The position numbers and the translations under genes are program-made. Under the pieces are notes generated by a model. The model saw nothing but the letters and a program-made list of their open reading frames with translations, was not told the origin of the DNA and did no database searches. This document shows positions 10,168 through 23,391 of a stretch of 64,000 nucleotides of DNA, piece by piece (position 1 is the first letter of the stretch; each line of letters starts with the position of its first letter). Source of the DNA: Monocercomonoides exilis (lineage: Eukaryota > Preaxostyla > Oxymonadida > Polymastigidae); assembly GCA_001643675.2 (NCBI GenBank), contig LSRY02000005.1, positions 1,523,501 through 1,587,500 on the forward strand. Direction: 5' to 3'.

Positions 10168-11890
10168 TTATAAACGTCTTTTCACAACATCTGTACACAT
10201 TACGGGGTTAGTGTCGTTGGAGTATTTTGTCTTTTGTCTCTCGTTGAATGTACCAATTTTGTTCGTTGAAGATGGAAATTTATTATGTGAACAATAGAGA
10301 GTGAAATTCTTATGTGAATCTATTGTTTTATCCCCAATTTTTTCTTCACATTTTCTCCAAAATCCCGAGTCATTGTTGTTAGCATCGTTTATGAATTCAT
10401 CAAACCACGCGTCGAATGAATCTTCGTTCGATTTTTGGATCCAGTTTAAGAACTCTGGCATCTCGAACCTTGTGTATGGCTTGAATGAAATCTTTTTGGA
10501 TATTTCATCAGACTCCCTGATATATTTGACAAAAGAGTTAACAAAGTTTTCATCCGTGAAGAATGCATTCCATAATTAATTCCATATTTCAACAGAATCT
10601 GCTCTCGGTGAAAGGATTCGTTCGATTGGATATTGACGTTTTTGAACTGCTTTGTTTGAGTTTATACGTGTAAATGATGAATTGTTTGTCGAGAAATCAC
10701 AATCGAAATACTGTGTGATGTTTTCGTCGTCTCTCGCCATTGATCTTGTTGATTGCAAATCATTATCCAGGATTTTGAATTCTTTGACAATAACTTTTAA
10801 ATCTTTTATTCGTGGAAGTTCGTCGAATTGTATCTGTAATTTGTTCGAAAGCAAAGATTTCGTTTGTTCTTTGCCCAATTGACTAAACATGACATTCACG
10901 GAGGAAAATTCATTATTATAAACCTTTGTCCTTAATGTTGACAGAAATCCTTTTCCTCCACATCCTTCAGCACCATATCAACCAAGTGAAATCTTCGTTC
11001 TCTTGTAGTTGTTTCTGAATCGCCATTGATCACGACCAAGGTCAAAGATGAATGTTGTTTCATCTGTGTATGTTGTTTTGAGAAAAACAAACATCTCTTC
11101 AACTTCTTGCTTCATGTCAATTTTTGGCTCTCTCATTCGGAATGTTGTGAAAACGTTTGGTTTATCGATAACAGGTGCAACTTCATCATGAACTTTGAGT
11201 TCAAAAAAATGCTCAACAAACAAGCTTTTGAGGGTGACAGTACCACCACTTGAACCTTTACTGATTATATATCGTTTCATTTGTTGTTCGAACCATTCTG
11301 CATCTCAAACATAATATTGGTCTTTTCTCACTCGCGCAATAACGTCTGTTGCTTCACTAATTGCGGCAAATATGTGAAGGATATTAGTGACAAGTTCAGC
11401 TTTAAACATGTTTTTTTCGCATTTTTTTTTACAAGATTATTGTACGTCTCAGTGCAAGATTCGAAATCAATAGTTCCCTTTTGGAACTACTCTTTTTAAT
11501 TATTGGAAACAAAGGGATCAAACTGTTTCAACAAGCTGAAAAATCAATTGTTTGTCATCTCTTGTTTGTAAAAATTCTGCTTATCATGTCAATTACCACA
11601 TCATCGTCTCCATTCATGTGAACACCTTTTCTGTTCCATTTACATAAGCATTCTTTCAGAAATTCTTCAGAAAAAGGACTAGACCTCAGAATCCCTAGCG
11701 TGAACATCAGATTATCGAATGTCGGCTCAAAGTTGTCCAGAAATTCGTTCATTTCATTGGACGTGAACAGAATTAAATCGTGACAATCATAAATTGTCCC
11801 GTCATCGTTTTCATGCTCGGCTTTTTGTTTATCTTTCTTCATGTCGTTAATCTCCAACGAAAATATCACACTCCATTCAATTGCAGTCAC
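10168..11890 (-). pseudogene. Decayed viral/Maverick-type SF3 helicase (primase-helicase) gene
   Basis: Minus-strand pieces join into an SF3-helicase-like protein. The N-terminal part is 11,890-11,555 (EWSVIFSLEI...LFTSNEMNEFLDNF...), of a type that precedes the ATPase in viral primase-helicases. A pre-ATPase stretch at about 11,330 reads VARVRKDQYYV-stop-DAEWFEQQMKRY. The Walker A is YGAEGCGGKGFLSTL (about 10,960). The Walker B-like segment is QIQFDELPRIKDLKV, motif C-like is DFSTNNSSFTRINSN, and KRQYPIERI resembles the arginine-rich block. A C-terminal helical tail ends at 10,168. Stops at about 11,554, 11,440-11,490, 11,307, 10,978 and 10,575 show decay. Walker A lacks the usual GK[ST] end (GGKGF), as in some DUF5906-like helicases. 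I see no capsid or polymerase gene, so the parent element is unknown. Confidence 0.65.
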
Positions 11891-11949
11891 AATTTTCTCA
11901 TTTCCCCTCGTCTAAATTATTTGAGTCGATGGCTGATCCTATTTAAAAT

Positions 11950-12119
11950 CACACTTTCGATCAAGTTTTGATCAAAATTTTTATCTCCATGGGATTTTTG
12001 TCAAAATTTGTTTCAGTAAAAGCAATAACATAAACAAAAAAAGTGTTCCCTATTGCAACTCATTTTCTTCAAAATCCCACTGAGATAAAAATTTTGATTT
12101 AAACTCGAACGATAGTATG
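11950..12119. repeat. Small inverted-repeat element (MITE-like)
   Basis: Bases 11,950-12,000 and the reverse complement of 12,070-12,119 match closely. The shared core is tcaaaatttttatctc then tgggatttt, preceded by ttcga.caagtt in both arms. The arms are about 50 bp and the spacer about 70 bp, giving a hairpin-forming unit of about 170 bp without an ORF. It lies just beyond the helicase relic. Confidence 0.65.
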
Positions 12120-12462
12120 ATTCCAAAAAGGATAAGCCATATTTCTTATTTCTTTTGATATATTCTTAAATATTGGAAAATTTCAATTTGAAATGAATTA
12201 TTATTTAAAAATTCTTTATTTCATCTATAGATAAAAAAAGGTTTCTTTTTCATTTCTTTTTTCATTTTCTTTTTCCATTTTCTTTTATTTTTTTGTTCAT
12301 TCTTTGAAATAATCCTTATTGACAAATTCAGAAATTTTTGAAGAGCACATAAAGATTAAAAAAAGAGGTAAAAGAAGTTTTGAAATGAAAGACACTTCTC
12401 TGACATAAACTTGTAAATATTTCAAATCAATAAAATAATATTTTTTCAACAGAAAAAAATAA
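12120..12462. other. Downstream spacer of the Nup133-like gene
   Basis: AT-rich and T-rich sequence (runs of cttttt near 12,240-12,300) between the inverted-repeat element and the stop codon of the minus-strand nucleoporin gene. It probably contains that gene's 3' untranslated region. No further feature was seen. Confidence 0.4.
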
Positions 12463-15400
12463 TCACATTTCTGAAAGAGTCTGCTCAATTGTTTTATCAA
12501 CAATTTCAATATCTGATGTTTCACAGTTCTCATTAGTAATTAATGAAAGCTTTGTTAAAGATAAATACAGCAATCTTTTCTCCTGTGACACTGCATCTGA
12601 CAACATGGTTGCATTTTGATTTGGCACAACATTTTTCAAATTTGACGTTGGCTCAGTTACAAAAGAAGTCTCAGTATTTGGATCATATCCATTACAATGT
12701 AGCTTTTGATCAATTGCAGAAAGTGTCTGAAGTGTTTTCTCCGCTTCGCTCCATTCTTTTTCTTGAACCAAATAAATCCAGTGCAAGTCTGGATGGTCCC
12801 TTAGAAACGCATCTAATTCTTCCTTTAGCTGTTCGGGAAGATGAAGAAGTGAATAAACTCTTCCAGAAATCAGCCAGCGGCTCAGCACATATTGTACAAG
12901 TCCGACTTTTCTCAGTGGTGTTTCTTTTTCCTGATGTTTTCCATTTCCGGGCATCATGAACTGGATAAGTAAATCTTCATCATGAAGCAAAGTGCAACAT
13001 TCATAAAGAAGTTGCTTGTCGCAATAGCGAACAGAAAGCCTGATAACTGTATTGTACTGTTTGGCTTCCTTCAGAGGCAACAAAAGACGACTGCGCAAAG
13101 CAGAGAATGTGGATTCAGAGAGCAGTTGTTGTCTTTCGGAATCGCTAACAAATAATCCTTTTTGAATTGAATGAGATGTGAATCTATTTAGTACAGAATG
13201 CAAGCAGAAATTAACAAGGATTTCAAAGTCTGCACGTAAGCAAGAGAACTTTTGCAAATGAATGCTATTTAGCACTTGAGAATGTTGTGAGTCATTCATC
13301 AACACAGAAGAACAAGAAGAAGTATTTCCCTGTGTCAAAGAAGGAAAAGAAAATTGGTTGCTTCCTCTGCGCATAAACACTGCAAATGCTTCGCAAAGCA
13401 TGCAAAGTTCTTGAACAGAAAATTCTTGGGTGTTCCACATCTTGTTCAACAGAGAAGCATTCTTAGAGATGCAGAAAGGCAAAGACAGTTCCTCCTCTTC
13501 CAGCTTTGCTTCTGAAATTGGGTTTTGTATATCAATCGCAGAATCCGTTTGCTGAAGTGAAAGTGAGGTGCTTACATTCTTTTTAGAGTCAAAAGAAAGA
13601 TGAAACTGTTCAGAATTCCACCATTGATCCTCACAAATCGACGCCCTCCTGAATTTTTCAGATTGAGAGCAGACTGCCGCGCCTAAACGTGAGCAGCAGA
13701 GTGAAGTCAGCGCAACAACTTCGCTCAGAGGCAGCTTTAAGTCACTGGAAAGCTGAAGCAATGCAGATCTGAATAATGTTTTTGTTCTTTTCAGGCTTGT
13801 TGAAGATGAGAAGAGAGACTTGAAGTTATCAGAAGGCACTGAAGAAATTTCAGAAGAAGATGATGACAACGATGAAGAAGGGGAAGATGCAATCATTTTT
13901 TCATTTTCTTTATCGCTTTCGAAAGATTGTGATGCGCAAGAATCATTCACCATTTGAGAAGCTGTCCCAACGCAACAAGCAAGAGGGCATATGAACTCAA
14001 CAACATTTTGCTCATTCAGGAAGAACTGCTCAAACATCTTTACCCAATCAACTTCTGAAATTGTTGCTTCAAAATCTCCCTTTGAAATGGTGTTTGAGCT
14101 GTTTTTGCTGAATTTTTGATCAGATGAAAGTTGCAAAGCACATTTCACACAGATGCTAAACAATCTGCAAAGCACAATATGCTCGGCCTCTTCAAAGGAA
14201 CATTTTCCAACAGCAACAGATCCATTCAAGAAACCTATCTCATTGCTCTTACTCATCGCTTGCTGTGTTGAAGATGCATTCAAAGAAGAAGAAGAAGGAG
14301 AAGAAAAAGATGACGAAGAAGAAGGCGAGAACAAAAATGGTGAAGAAAGGGAAGAACTTGAAGTACTACCAAACACGAAATTCTCTCCAGGAACAATACG
14401 GCGAGACAAAAAGAAGTGCTGATCTTGTTTTTTCCTCAACTCCTCTTTCTTTCTGCTCTCTTCTTCTTTCTTTGCTTCTACAAATTCAAACGATTTCACA
14501 ACGCAATTCCCCAAAACAAGAAACATTTGCAGCTTTTCAGTTGTCTGCTGCAACTTGAGTCTGTGCGAAAATGACAGAAAAGCAAGCAATTTCGTGCTGC
14601 TCAAAAGAGGAAACGAAGAAGAGGAAGAAGAAGAAAGAGAAGAGCAGTCAAAATAAAATGGAACAGAAAGAAAAGAAATGAAGTGTTCCAGAAGTTGCAG
14701 TTTGTGTCTGATGAGTGCAAGAGAATGTCGAAGTGTGTTTGAAAGAGTGTTTTTGGCAGTTTGCTCAAACGGTTGATGTGTGGAACGATATGAAATGAGT
14801 TCGTTGGAGGAATGAAAAGGCACAACTGAAGAAGATATCGTTGCTGATGAAGAGGAAGAGGAGGAAGAAGAAGATGGAGAAGAAAGCATAAATGAATCGG
14901 TTGTGTCGATTGAAACAGATGGAGAAGCTGTAGAAGAAGAAGTAGAAGAAGAAGATGCTGATGATGTGTCTGCATCTGCAGTATTCACTACCAGATTCAG
15001 GAGATGGAACAAGAGCAGAGGAAGAAGCACAGACAGGAATTTAACTGCATTTTGCGGGTTCTCAAAACAGCACAAATCAGAACGAGGATCCAAATACTGT
15101 TTGAGCGAAGGGGGAATCGAGGTAAAGTCGATGAGATGAAGAGATGGCAGTCCGCAGAACGAGACAGAAAGCGCATTAACCAAAGCATCAGTGAAGAAAC
15201 TGTTGTTTATCGAAGTGTGGCTGCTTCTCTGCCTCAAAGAAAGAGAAGATGAAGAAGAAGAAAAGTGTGACTCTGCAATGCTTTTCCTTGGATCGGTATC
15301 CGAACTCAAAGCAGACTCAAACAAAGCAAGTGAATCGCTTGAAGGAAGGAAAAGATGGAAGAAGAAAGAAGACAGAATCTTCTCTGCTTCTCCTTGTCTT

Positions 15401-18400
15401 TGCAAGCTAACAGCAAAAAAGGCCTGCCTCAGCACAAGAAGTGCAGAAACAGCCCATTCTTTGAATGTGAGTGTGGAAGAAGAGCACGCTGCATACAGCG
15501 AGGAGTAATCAACATCTCTCAGCAGAGGCAGCTCAATCGACACATTCGCCTCCTCCGAACCAGATAAAACAGGTGAAGAAAGCGAAATAACTGTCTTTAG
15601 CGGCTGGCTCTGGACAAAGCTGTCGCTGCGTTGCTTCACCAGCCTGCGTTTGACTGCTGATTCGTCTGTGTTTGTTGAAGGCTCATTCAACTGGCCAATC
15701 AAACGAGGGAACTGCGGATGAACAGCTGTTGATTGAGCTTTTTCAGAAGTCAATGAGTTCAGAATGGGCAGAGCAGACAAAGTGACGGAAGGACTAAGAA
15801 AAGTGCGAGATGTTGAATTACATGAAGCAGGAGGCAATGCAGAAGAGGCGATTTGATAGCTGCTAAGGTCTTTGTCATTTGGGCGATAGATAAGCATTCC
15901 AAATGGAAGGCACAGCAGAAAATGAAGAGTTTCTGTTTCGTTGTTATCTTCTTCTTCTTCCTTTGCATTTGTAGTATCGCATTCCTTTTCATATGACTTA
16001 GAATTCCTTTTTGAAGAAGAATCTGATGAGTCCATCAAATCTTCTTTTTTCGCACTATTTTTGATTTCTGAACGAGGAAATAGCGAGCACAGCAGCGCCT
16101 TCTTCTTCATCTCTGAAACAGCCTCCAAAAGACGCTCACAAACAGTCTTTGATTCATTTCTGCTGTTTCCAGCTCGAAGAAATGAAGAAGGAACAGAAAC
16201 AGCATATCCGCTGAACAGCGGGCAGTCAGACGAGAAGGTGAGAGACAAAGAACGAAGTGGTGAATAAGAGGGAAGAAGAGAAGAAGAACTGAAAGATGAT
16301 GTTGACGATGATGAAATCAAAGATGTGCCAATTGCATCTCCACAGCCTGACCACAATCCCCCGCTGAACGGAGACTCAGGAAGTGAAGGAGAAGACGCAA
16401 GCAGAAGAACAGAGCTGTTGAAGGCAGATATTTCAGAGCGCAACTGTTGTGGCTGGCTGAATCCGTGCGAAAGGAGACGAGCTGATATTTCTGGCATAAG
16501 AAGACTCAAAGGTCTTTTCCCAAACGTGAAAGTTCTGCTTCTGCTGGATGCGTTTGGTTCAGTTGAAAGATTGCAGACTGAATTGCAAACATTGGAAGAT
16601 GATGAAACATTTGATAATGAAGAAGAGCATAATGATGACGATGAAGATGAAAAAGAAGACGAAGATGATGAAGATGAATAAGAACTTAAAGAGCCACAGA
16701 CAGACTGAGCATCGTTGGAGTATCTGTCCAATGATGAGTCAGTTGCTATCAGATAGTCAGTGTGAGGTGTGAGTGCATCCACAACACTTTCAGATGGAGA
16801 AGAAGGAACAGCCAAATGTTGAGAAGATGAGCAAGGTGATGGAGAAGATAAAGAAGAAGAAGAAGAAGAAGACATTGAAGAAGGTAATGCTGCTGAATCT
16901 GCATTTGAGGTTATGAGATTGGATGCTGGTGAAATGTTTTCAGTGTTCATATTGAAAGACGATGACAACGTCGGAGAAGAAGAAGCAGAAGAAAGAAGTG
17001 ACGAAGAAGAAGAACATGACGATGATGATGACAAAGCTGTATTATTCAAAGGCGCCTGCTGTTTGTGCTCATCACAAATCTGCTCTGTGTAATTCAGCTT
17101 CAAAATCTGCGATGAGAACAAGAAAGGAATGATGCTGAATCCGTCTGATGAATCAGCCCCTTTCTTTGACTTCTCTTCAAAATCAACATTTTCCAGCTGA
17201 ACTATCTTTCTTCCCTTGCTGTATTCAATCGCCTCAGCCAGCGACGAAGAGTTCGAAGCAGCAAAAAGATCATCGTTTGCAATTGAAACCACATAAAACT
17301 CTCTCATCATCGATGCTCCTTCCACAGCAACTGTTGGGGTGATGCTGAAGAGCACATGTGCTGTCTGCGGCTCTGCCCGCTCTCTGAACGGCTTGCTGCG
17401 CCATTTTTGCAGCGCCTCAGGAACTTTTGGCGGGTTTGCATGAGTTGACTGTGAATGAGGCTGCTTCTGTGAAGATGTCGATGAAGATGAAGAAGAACAT
17501 GATGATGATGCTGATGAACGGTGCGAAAGCTGTTTGATTTTCTTCACAAGCGAAGTGAAAGCAGACAAGCCAGTTGCAAATGAAGAGTTGCTCTTTGCAT
17601 TTTTGTTGGGAGTTGCTTCTTCTTCGCTGCTGTCGCTCCATTCGCTGCAGAAGTCGTCTGATTCGCTGCTGTTCTGCTTTTCTGCTTCAGTCGATTCTTC
17701 ATCAGAGAAAGTGTCTTCTTCTGAGCTTTCTGAAGCATCTGCTGACTCTTCTCTTTCGCGAGAGTGCCATCTGCCATTGCCTTCTTCTTCCTCCTCCTCT
17801 TTTGTTCTTCTTTTCATTTTTGTGTTTCTGATCTGGTGTGCTTTTATTCTTCCCTCGTTTCTTCCTCTTCTCTGTCTCTCTGATTTGATCCTTTGCAATC
17901 TCCTCTCTCTTTCAATTTCCTTTTCTTTCCTTCTTTCCTCTTCTTCGTCTCTTATCAAACTCTCGCTTTTCCTTTCCCTTTCCAACGACAAGTCCAGCAA
18001 GCTGATACAAAATGGAATGTGTTTCAGTTCAGAATCGGCATTCAGCAGAGTTCGACGCAACGCATTTTCCAAAGGAACTTCAAACAGATGCTGCGCAGAA
18101 GAGGCAAGTGGCTGCTTAATCGGAGGAGCAGTATAAAATACTGCTGATGGAATATTTTCTTGCTGTTGCATGTCATCCCAATTCTGATTTTGTTCCGAAC
18201 ATGAAAACCCCTTTCGGTATTCATATTCGTCTATGTCTTCTTCTTCTTTCTCTTCTTTCTCTTCTTCTTCGCTTTCTGAATATCTAACGATCTTTCGCAA
18301 ATCCTTCTTCAATTCTTCAAGTTCCATGCTGCTTTTCTTCATCATGGAGTTCCTTCTGTTTCTTTCTTCATCAAACAAATCACTTTTGAAGATCTTCCTT

Positions 18401-19602
18401 GTTCTTTCTTTCTTTCCATCATCCATTTTAACTGCGTATCTCGTGAGACTCAACTTTGGGATCAGCGTAAGCGAACCTTCGTCCAAGCTCCATCCGCTCA
18501 ATGAAGAGGAAGTCAAAACATAAATGCATCTTGGCTGAAACGGTGTTAGCGAGCAAACTTTCATTTCAGATAAATTAAATGTATCTGCATCCAATTGTTT
18601 CCCAAAACTATAGCCGAGATCAAAACTATTTGGATGTTTGATATTCGGTACTGCTGACGAGACAGCCATTTTCACTGGAGAATTTTGTTGAATTCTCATC
18701 TGACTTTGAACTCTTGAAGAAAAAGCATCTGCAAGTCTCATGTGCCAAAAAGAATAAACAATTTCTGACACTCTAACTCGGATGTCTGATAAATTATTGT
18801 TAATCATTGGTGATAATTTCTGAAGCGTTGTTTGGCAGAAATGATCATGTGAAAATTGAAGTTGAAACAATCTGCACTGCGATGTCAGAATAACGTGTCC
18901 ACTTGGTTCGCATTCCTTTATTGAATGAATGATTTCATGTTTTGAAAAATTTAAAGAAAGTTTAACTCTGATAATAATCTGGGGTTGTTTTAAAGGTGTT
19001 GTTGAGTAAATTACAGATCCATCTGAAAATGCAAATAAAAAAGCATTTCCCACAGAGCAGGCAACATCAACCAAATATGAGTATGGTAATGAATCTTTTA
19101 ATTCATCATTAAAAAAACACTCGGAATTTGAAAAGTCAAATTTAACAGGAATAGGATTTGGATCAAACGCAGGCCAAATGTAGCAAACATAATCGTAAGA
19201 AACCCAACAAAAAATTGTCGAATTGAAATTTTCTAAATGAAAGGAAGGACTACAACCCAATGAAGAATTGAAGAAAGTAGGAAAAATCGAATATGAGTCA
19301 GATTGTTCAAAAAAGCCAGTACGAATCCTTTCAGGATGATCACATGATAAAACAAATTGCATTATATCATTGTGCAAAAATGAAAAAACTGAGATTCCGT
19401 GATCATCAAAATAACCGTGGATTTCTGTTAAATCAAATTCATGCATAATAAAATTTGTATCAATGGTTAAGTTGATCAAATGTTGTTTTTCAATAGCTTT
19501 CTATTGTTTCGGTGAAAATGATAAATTATGTATACAAACAAGTTGTAACAAACAGTTTCTCTTATTTATTGAAACTTCAACATAGGAAAATTTATCACTC
19601 AT
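12463..19602 (-). CDS. NUP133: Nup133-like nucleoporin, very large (two exons)
   Basis: Predicted subunit of the Y-complex scaffold of the nuclear pore. The model is exon 1 19,602-19,540 (MSDKFSYVEV...), a 39-nt intron 19,539-19,501 (GTTTGT...AATAG), and exon 2 19,500-12,463, giving 2366 residues. The uninterrupted frame has no ATG before residue 40, so the upstream exon is needed or an internal Met is used. An alternative upstream start in the same frame lies at 19,836. Residues up to about 350 look like the Nup133 beta-propeller (for example CIYVLTSSSLSGWSLDEG). The last 350 residues match the family helical end (KEAKQYNTVIRLSVRYCD, FLRDHPDLHWIYLVQEKEW, EKTLQTLSAIDQ, EKRLLYLSLTKLSL). Known Nup133 proteins have about 1150 residues. 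The excess is Ser, Glu and Lys tracts inserted between roughly residues 380 and 1900. Family confidence comes mainly from the C-terminus. Confidence 0.75.
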
Positions 19603-22600
19603 TCTTTCAAGATGAATTAAATAAAAAATAAAAAAAATTAATAATTGAAAATGTGATGATTTGGAATTCTCACTAACATCGACACCATCTCCTGTATTAT
19701 CAATATCTTCGTGGTGATTGTCACTATCTTTTTGATCAATTTGCCGAACATTTGCTTCAGAATTTGCCTTTTCTTTCATTCTTATTTGACAGAAGCTAAA
19801 ACTGAATCCCGACAATAATGGCCTTTTTTTATTCAATAGTTATTTCTGCATTTCCTTTGAAATCCAGTCCACAACAACACCCTCTAACAAAGTCCCAATG
19901 TGTGTCTTTGAGTTTAGCAATTTATGTCAAAAGAAAGAAAGAAACGCAAAAAGTTTCACTTTTAAAATGTTGCTTTTCAGTTCTGTCTTGTTATGCTTGT
20001 TGTCAATTCAATGCTTTTCTCATTTTTCATTTTCATCAAGAAAAATGCAAGTTTCGAATTGATCCCATTCATCTTCCTTTTCTTTTCATCCTTTCCCTTC
20101 AACTTCCATCTTCAAATCCACCAACTTCATCACCTCATCCAGTTCTCTTTAAACCTCTCTCACAAGAATCAGCTCATCTACAACCCCCTTTTTCAAAACT
20201 TCTGATGAACTGAAACTGCCATGAACATTCAAATGTTTGTTTTGTCAGATTTCTGTGTTCTTCTTCATTTTCGATGATTTCTCTCATCTCCTCAAAAAAC
20301 AGCTCTTTTTCTCTTTTCTGTTTCCCATTTGATGAAAACACCAACGTGTTTCCCGAACCAACAAAGACAACACAATTTCACTTTTCAAATACTTCAAAAC
20401 GATTCAAAATCAATAACGCCATTTCCACTTCTTTTTGAATTGCTTCTCTTTCTCCTCTGCTCAGTCAAGCTTTCGGAAGACAAGACATGACGATTTCATG
20501 GAAGTGAGATGGCGCAAGTTGTTCAGGAGAAAAGGTATTTCACGAAGATCAACAAGAAATTCTGCTCTCTTTTCTCCAACACAACCATCCTTTCAAATCT
20601 TCTGCACAATAAAGAACAATGAGAAAACAACCACTCAGAATTCTTCTCATCACTGATTAATATCCATCATGCTTCAGTATCAGAATGGAATTTTTCGCCA
20701 TTATATTCTATTCTTCAATCGATTTGTCAATTGAATTGAACAATTCTATCTGCAAAACAAAAACAATCTCTTCTTCTTCCATTTTGTCAACAATCTCATT
20801 TATCTCTTCAATTCTCTGCTTCTGCTCAATTTCAATGCAATAGTCCAATTCAGAGAAAATCCCATCAAAAAAGAATCGCAATCATTGAAGGAATTGAAAA
20901 GAATGCCAAAAATAAAAAATACTTGAAAACATGTCCTTTGAAGTCATTTCCACAGCTCTGCTTTCAAATTGACTGTCTTCACACCATTTCATTCAGAATA
21001 ACATAAGGAAAGCTTCATGTTTTTCAAAAACAGTGAGTCCATCAAAAAAAGAGATTTGAATCCAAAACGTTGTTGATTGTTTGACAAAATGAAAAAGGAT
21101 CAATTTCAATATCAATTGATTTGATTTGTGAAAAACAATGGAAAAGAGAACAGAGTGAAATTTCATGACTCAACTGGAAAAGACCAGAAAAGAAACACAC
21201 TCGTTCATTTCGTATCAAATCAACAATAATACAAAAAGATGTTGTTTTGAATTGATCAATGAGGTATCGCTTGTTCTTCGAAGAGTTTGCACAATCTGAT
21301 TTAACAATTATATTTGTCTGAAGAGAATCGGAAAGCAAGAAAACAACATTGTTGAAATAGAAAAACAATTGTTTGTTTCTTATTGATGCATACAACCAAG
21401 TGTCAAAAATATGAAATTCTTGAACTCTTCATTAGTATTTTTGACTTCAGATTAAAGAGGTTAAAAGGAAAGAAATGAACAACGGAAAGCAAACTTCGAT
21501 TGAGATTGGAAAAATACCATGAAAAATGAACAAAGAAGAGAAAAGCCTTTCGAGAGATGAATGGCAAATGATGATTGTTGATGGAGACAAAGACACATTC
21601 TTTTTCTTTTTTCATGAAATGAGAAACGTCTTTTTTGTTGTGAACAAAAACAATTTGTGAAGGTCCACTCCAACAACAAAGAAAAAAGTAAAATATCTGA
21701 GATGGAACGTTTATTCCAATCAACTTGTTGAAGTCGTCCAACAGTGAAATCCATTGTTTCAGAAATGAAAAATACTTATTTAAAAAAGAAGACAAGCAAG
21801 GGAATGTTTCTTTTGAGATGGAGAGAAAAAAATACTTCTTTATTCTTTAGCATTTGGAGGTGTGGAGGAAGAGGAACTGAGAAACACATATGAAGAAACA
21901 GTTTCAACACAAAGTGAATGAAGAAAGTCACAAACAATATGATTTATTCACTTTTTCGCATTATTTGGAAAGAAACAATTTGAATCAAGCAGTTCTGAAA
22001 TCCTTCTTTTGTTATCATAATCGTTTCAAGAAAACAAACAACTGAATGTTTGATATCCCATCAATCTATCTTTTTTCATCTGTGTTCAGAAAATGCAAAT
22101 TCTTTTGCTTCTCACCATCTGAGCCGAAATGATACAAGTGCCTTGTTTGCATCCATTTCTTCTGTCACTCTTCCAACTTCATCTTTCACTGTCACAGCTG
22201 TTGAATTTGATAAAATGATTGATTAAAAAAGTTGCTTCATCCAATCAAACAACTTCATTGATGAAGACCTTTCATTGAAACCTTTCATCAAAGCTGATGA
22301 TGTGACATATTAATTCCTCTGATGATAAGAACAACAAATTCCTTTTCATTTTTCATTTTGATTATTCCTTCTCAAAATTTCAATGTTGTATTCAACTGTT
22401 TGAGAAATCAACAGAGCAAATCAAATCTCAAGTTTTAAACACGGTTATGTATTATGATTGATTGATGTGAAGAATATTTGAAAAGTATTTGATTTTGTCT
22501 ATCAAAAGTTTTTATCAGTTAATTGTTGTTAATGATTTTCGAAAATGAACTTATTCACAAGAGACAGTCATGGTTGTAATTGGATTTCGATTGTAATTTC

Positions 22601-23391
22601 ACAAAGAAAATAAAACAAAGGCAAATGGGTATGATACGACCAGTGAAAAATTCATATCATAACGATTTCTTTTTCATATTCCCACCAGATAAATCATAGT
22701 ACAATGAAGATGGAATCAGTTTTTATCATCAATTTTTTTTCAAATAAAGAAATTTATTATTTTTTCAATTTTTGAATTAAGATAAAAAAATTGTTTTCGT
22801 ATTGAAGCCCTTATATCTTTATTAATGTTGTAAAAAATTTAATATCTTTAATGGTTAACCCTAATTCATAAAGTTCTCTCGTAAAAATTAGTCAATTTTA
22901 AAAAACAAACCTAAAAGAAAATATGATTAAATTAAATGATGGACTTGATCAAAGTTTTTTATCTCTTTCAGATTGATAATGTTGGTAGATAATTTAATTT
23001 TTCAATAGAATTTCATAACTGACCTTAATAAATGAGTACGTTAAGCTCGGTATCTATACAGTTTTTGATATTTTCAAGAAAAAAATCATTGCTGGCCGTA
23101 TAATCCCCCTTTGCCAAAACAAATCTGTTAACATTTTTTATTCGACGAACAAAACAAAACTCAAAAAAAATAATTTGTCATTTTTTCTCAATTATTCACA
23201 AATTTCTCTCTTCAAAAGTGATTAATTTTATAAATAATAATTATTCAATAATCAAAATTTTACAAAGATACATTTGAAAAATCATTTTATTCATTCTCAG
23301 TTGTCACAAAAAAATAGTAATTTTTAATGGAAAATACAAATATATTGGGCGCAGGAATTTTTATTTTCAGTTTTTTCTTTCATCTTCTTCC
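19603..23391. other. 3.8-kb spacer with a possible unassigned dead gene (about 19,820-22,300)
   Basis: No intact gene can be supported. Plus-strand fragments with coding-like composition recur, for example 19,818-20,213 (131 codons, Pro/Ser-rich) and about 22,085-22,230, ending in SVTLPTSSFTVTAVEFDKMID and a stop. Two minus-strand frames (21,042-21,395 and 21,403-21,795) lie over the same region and could be shadows. Frames change often, as in a decayed gene, and I recognise no family. Bases 22,300-23,391 are plain AT-rich sequence and probably contain the promoter of the surface-receptor gene. Confidence 0.35.
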
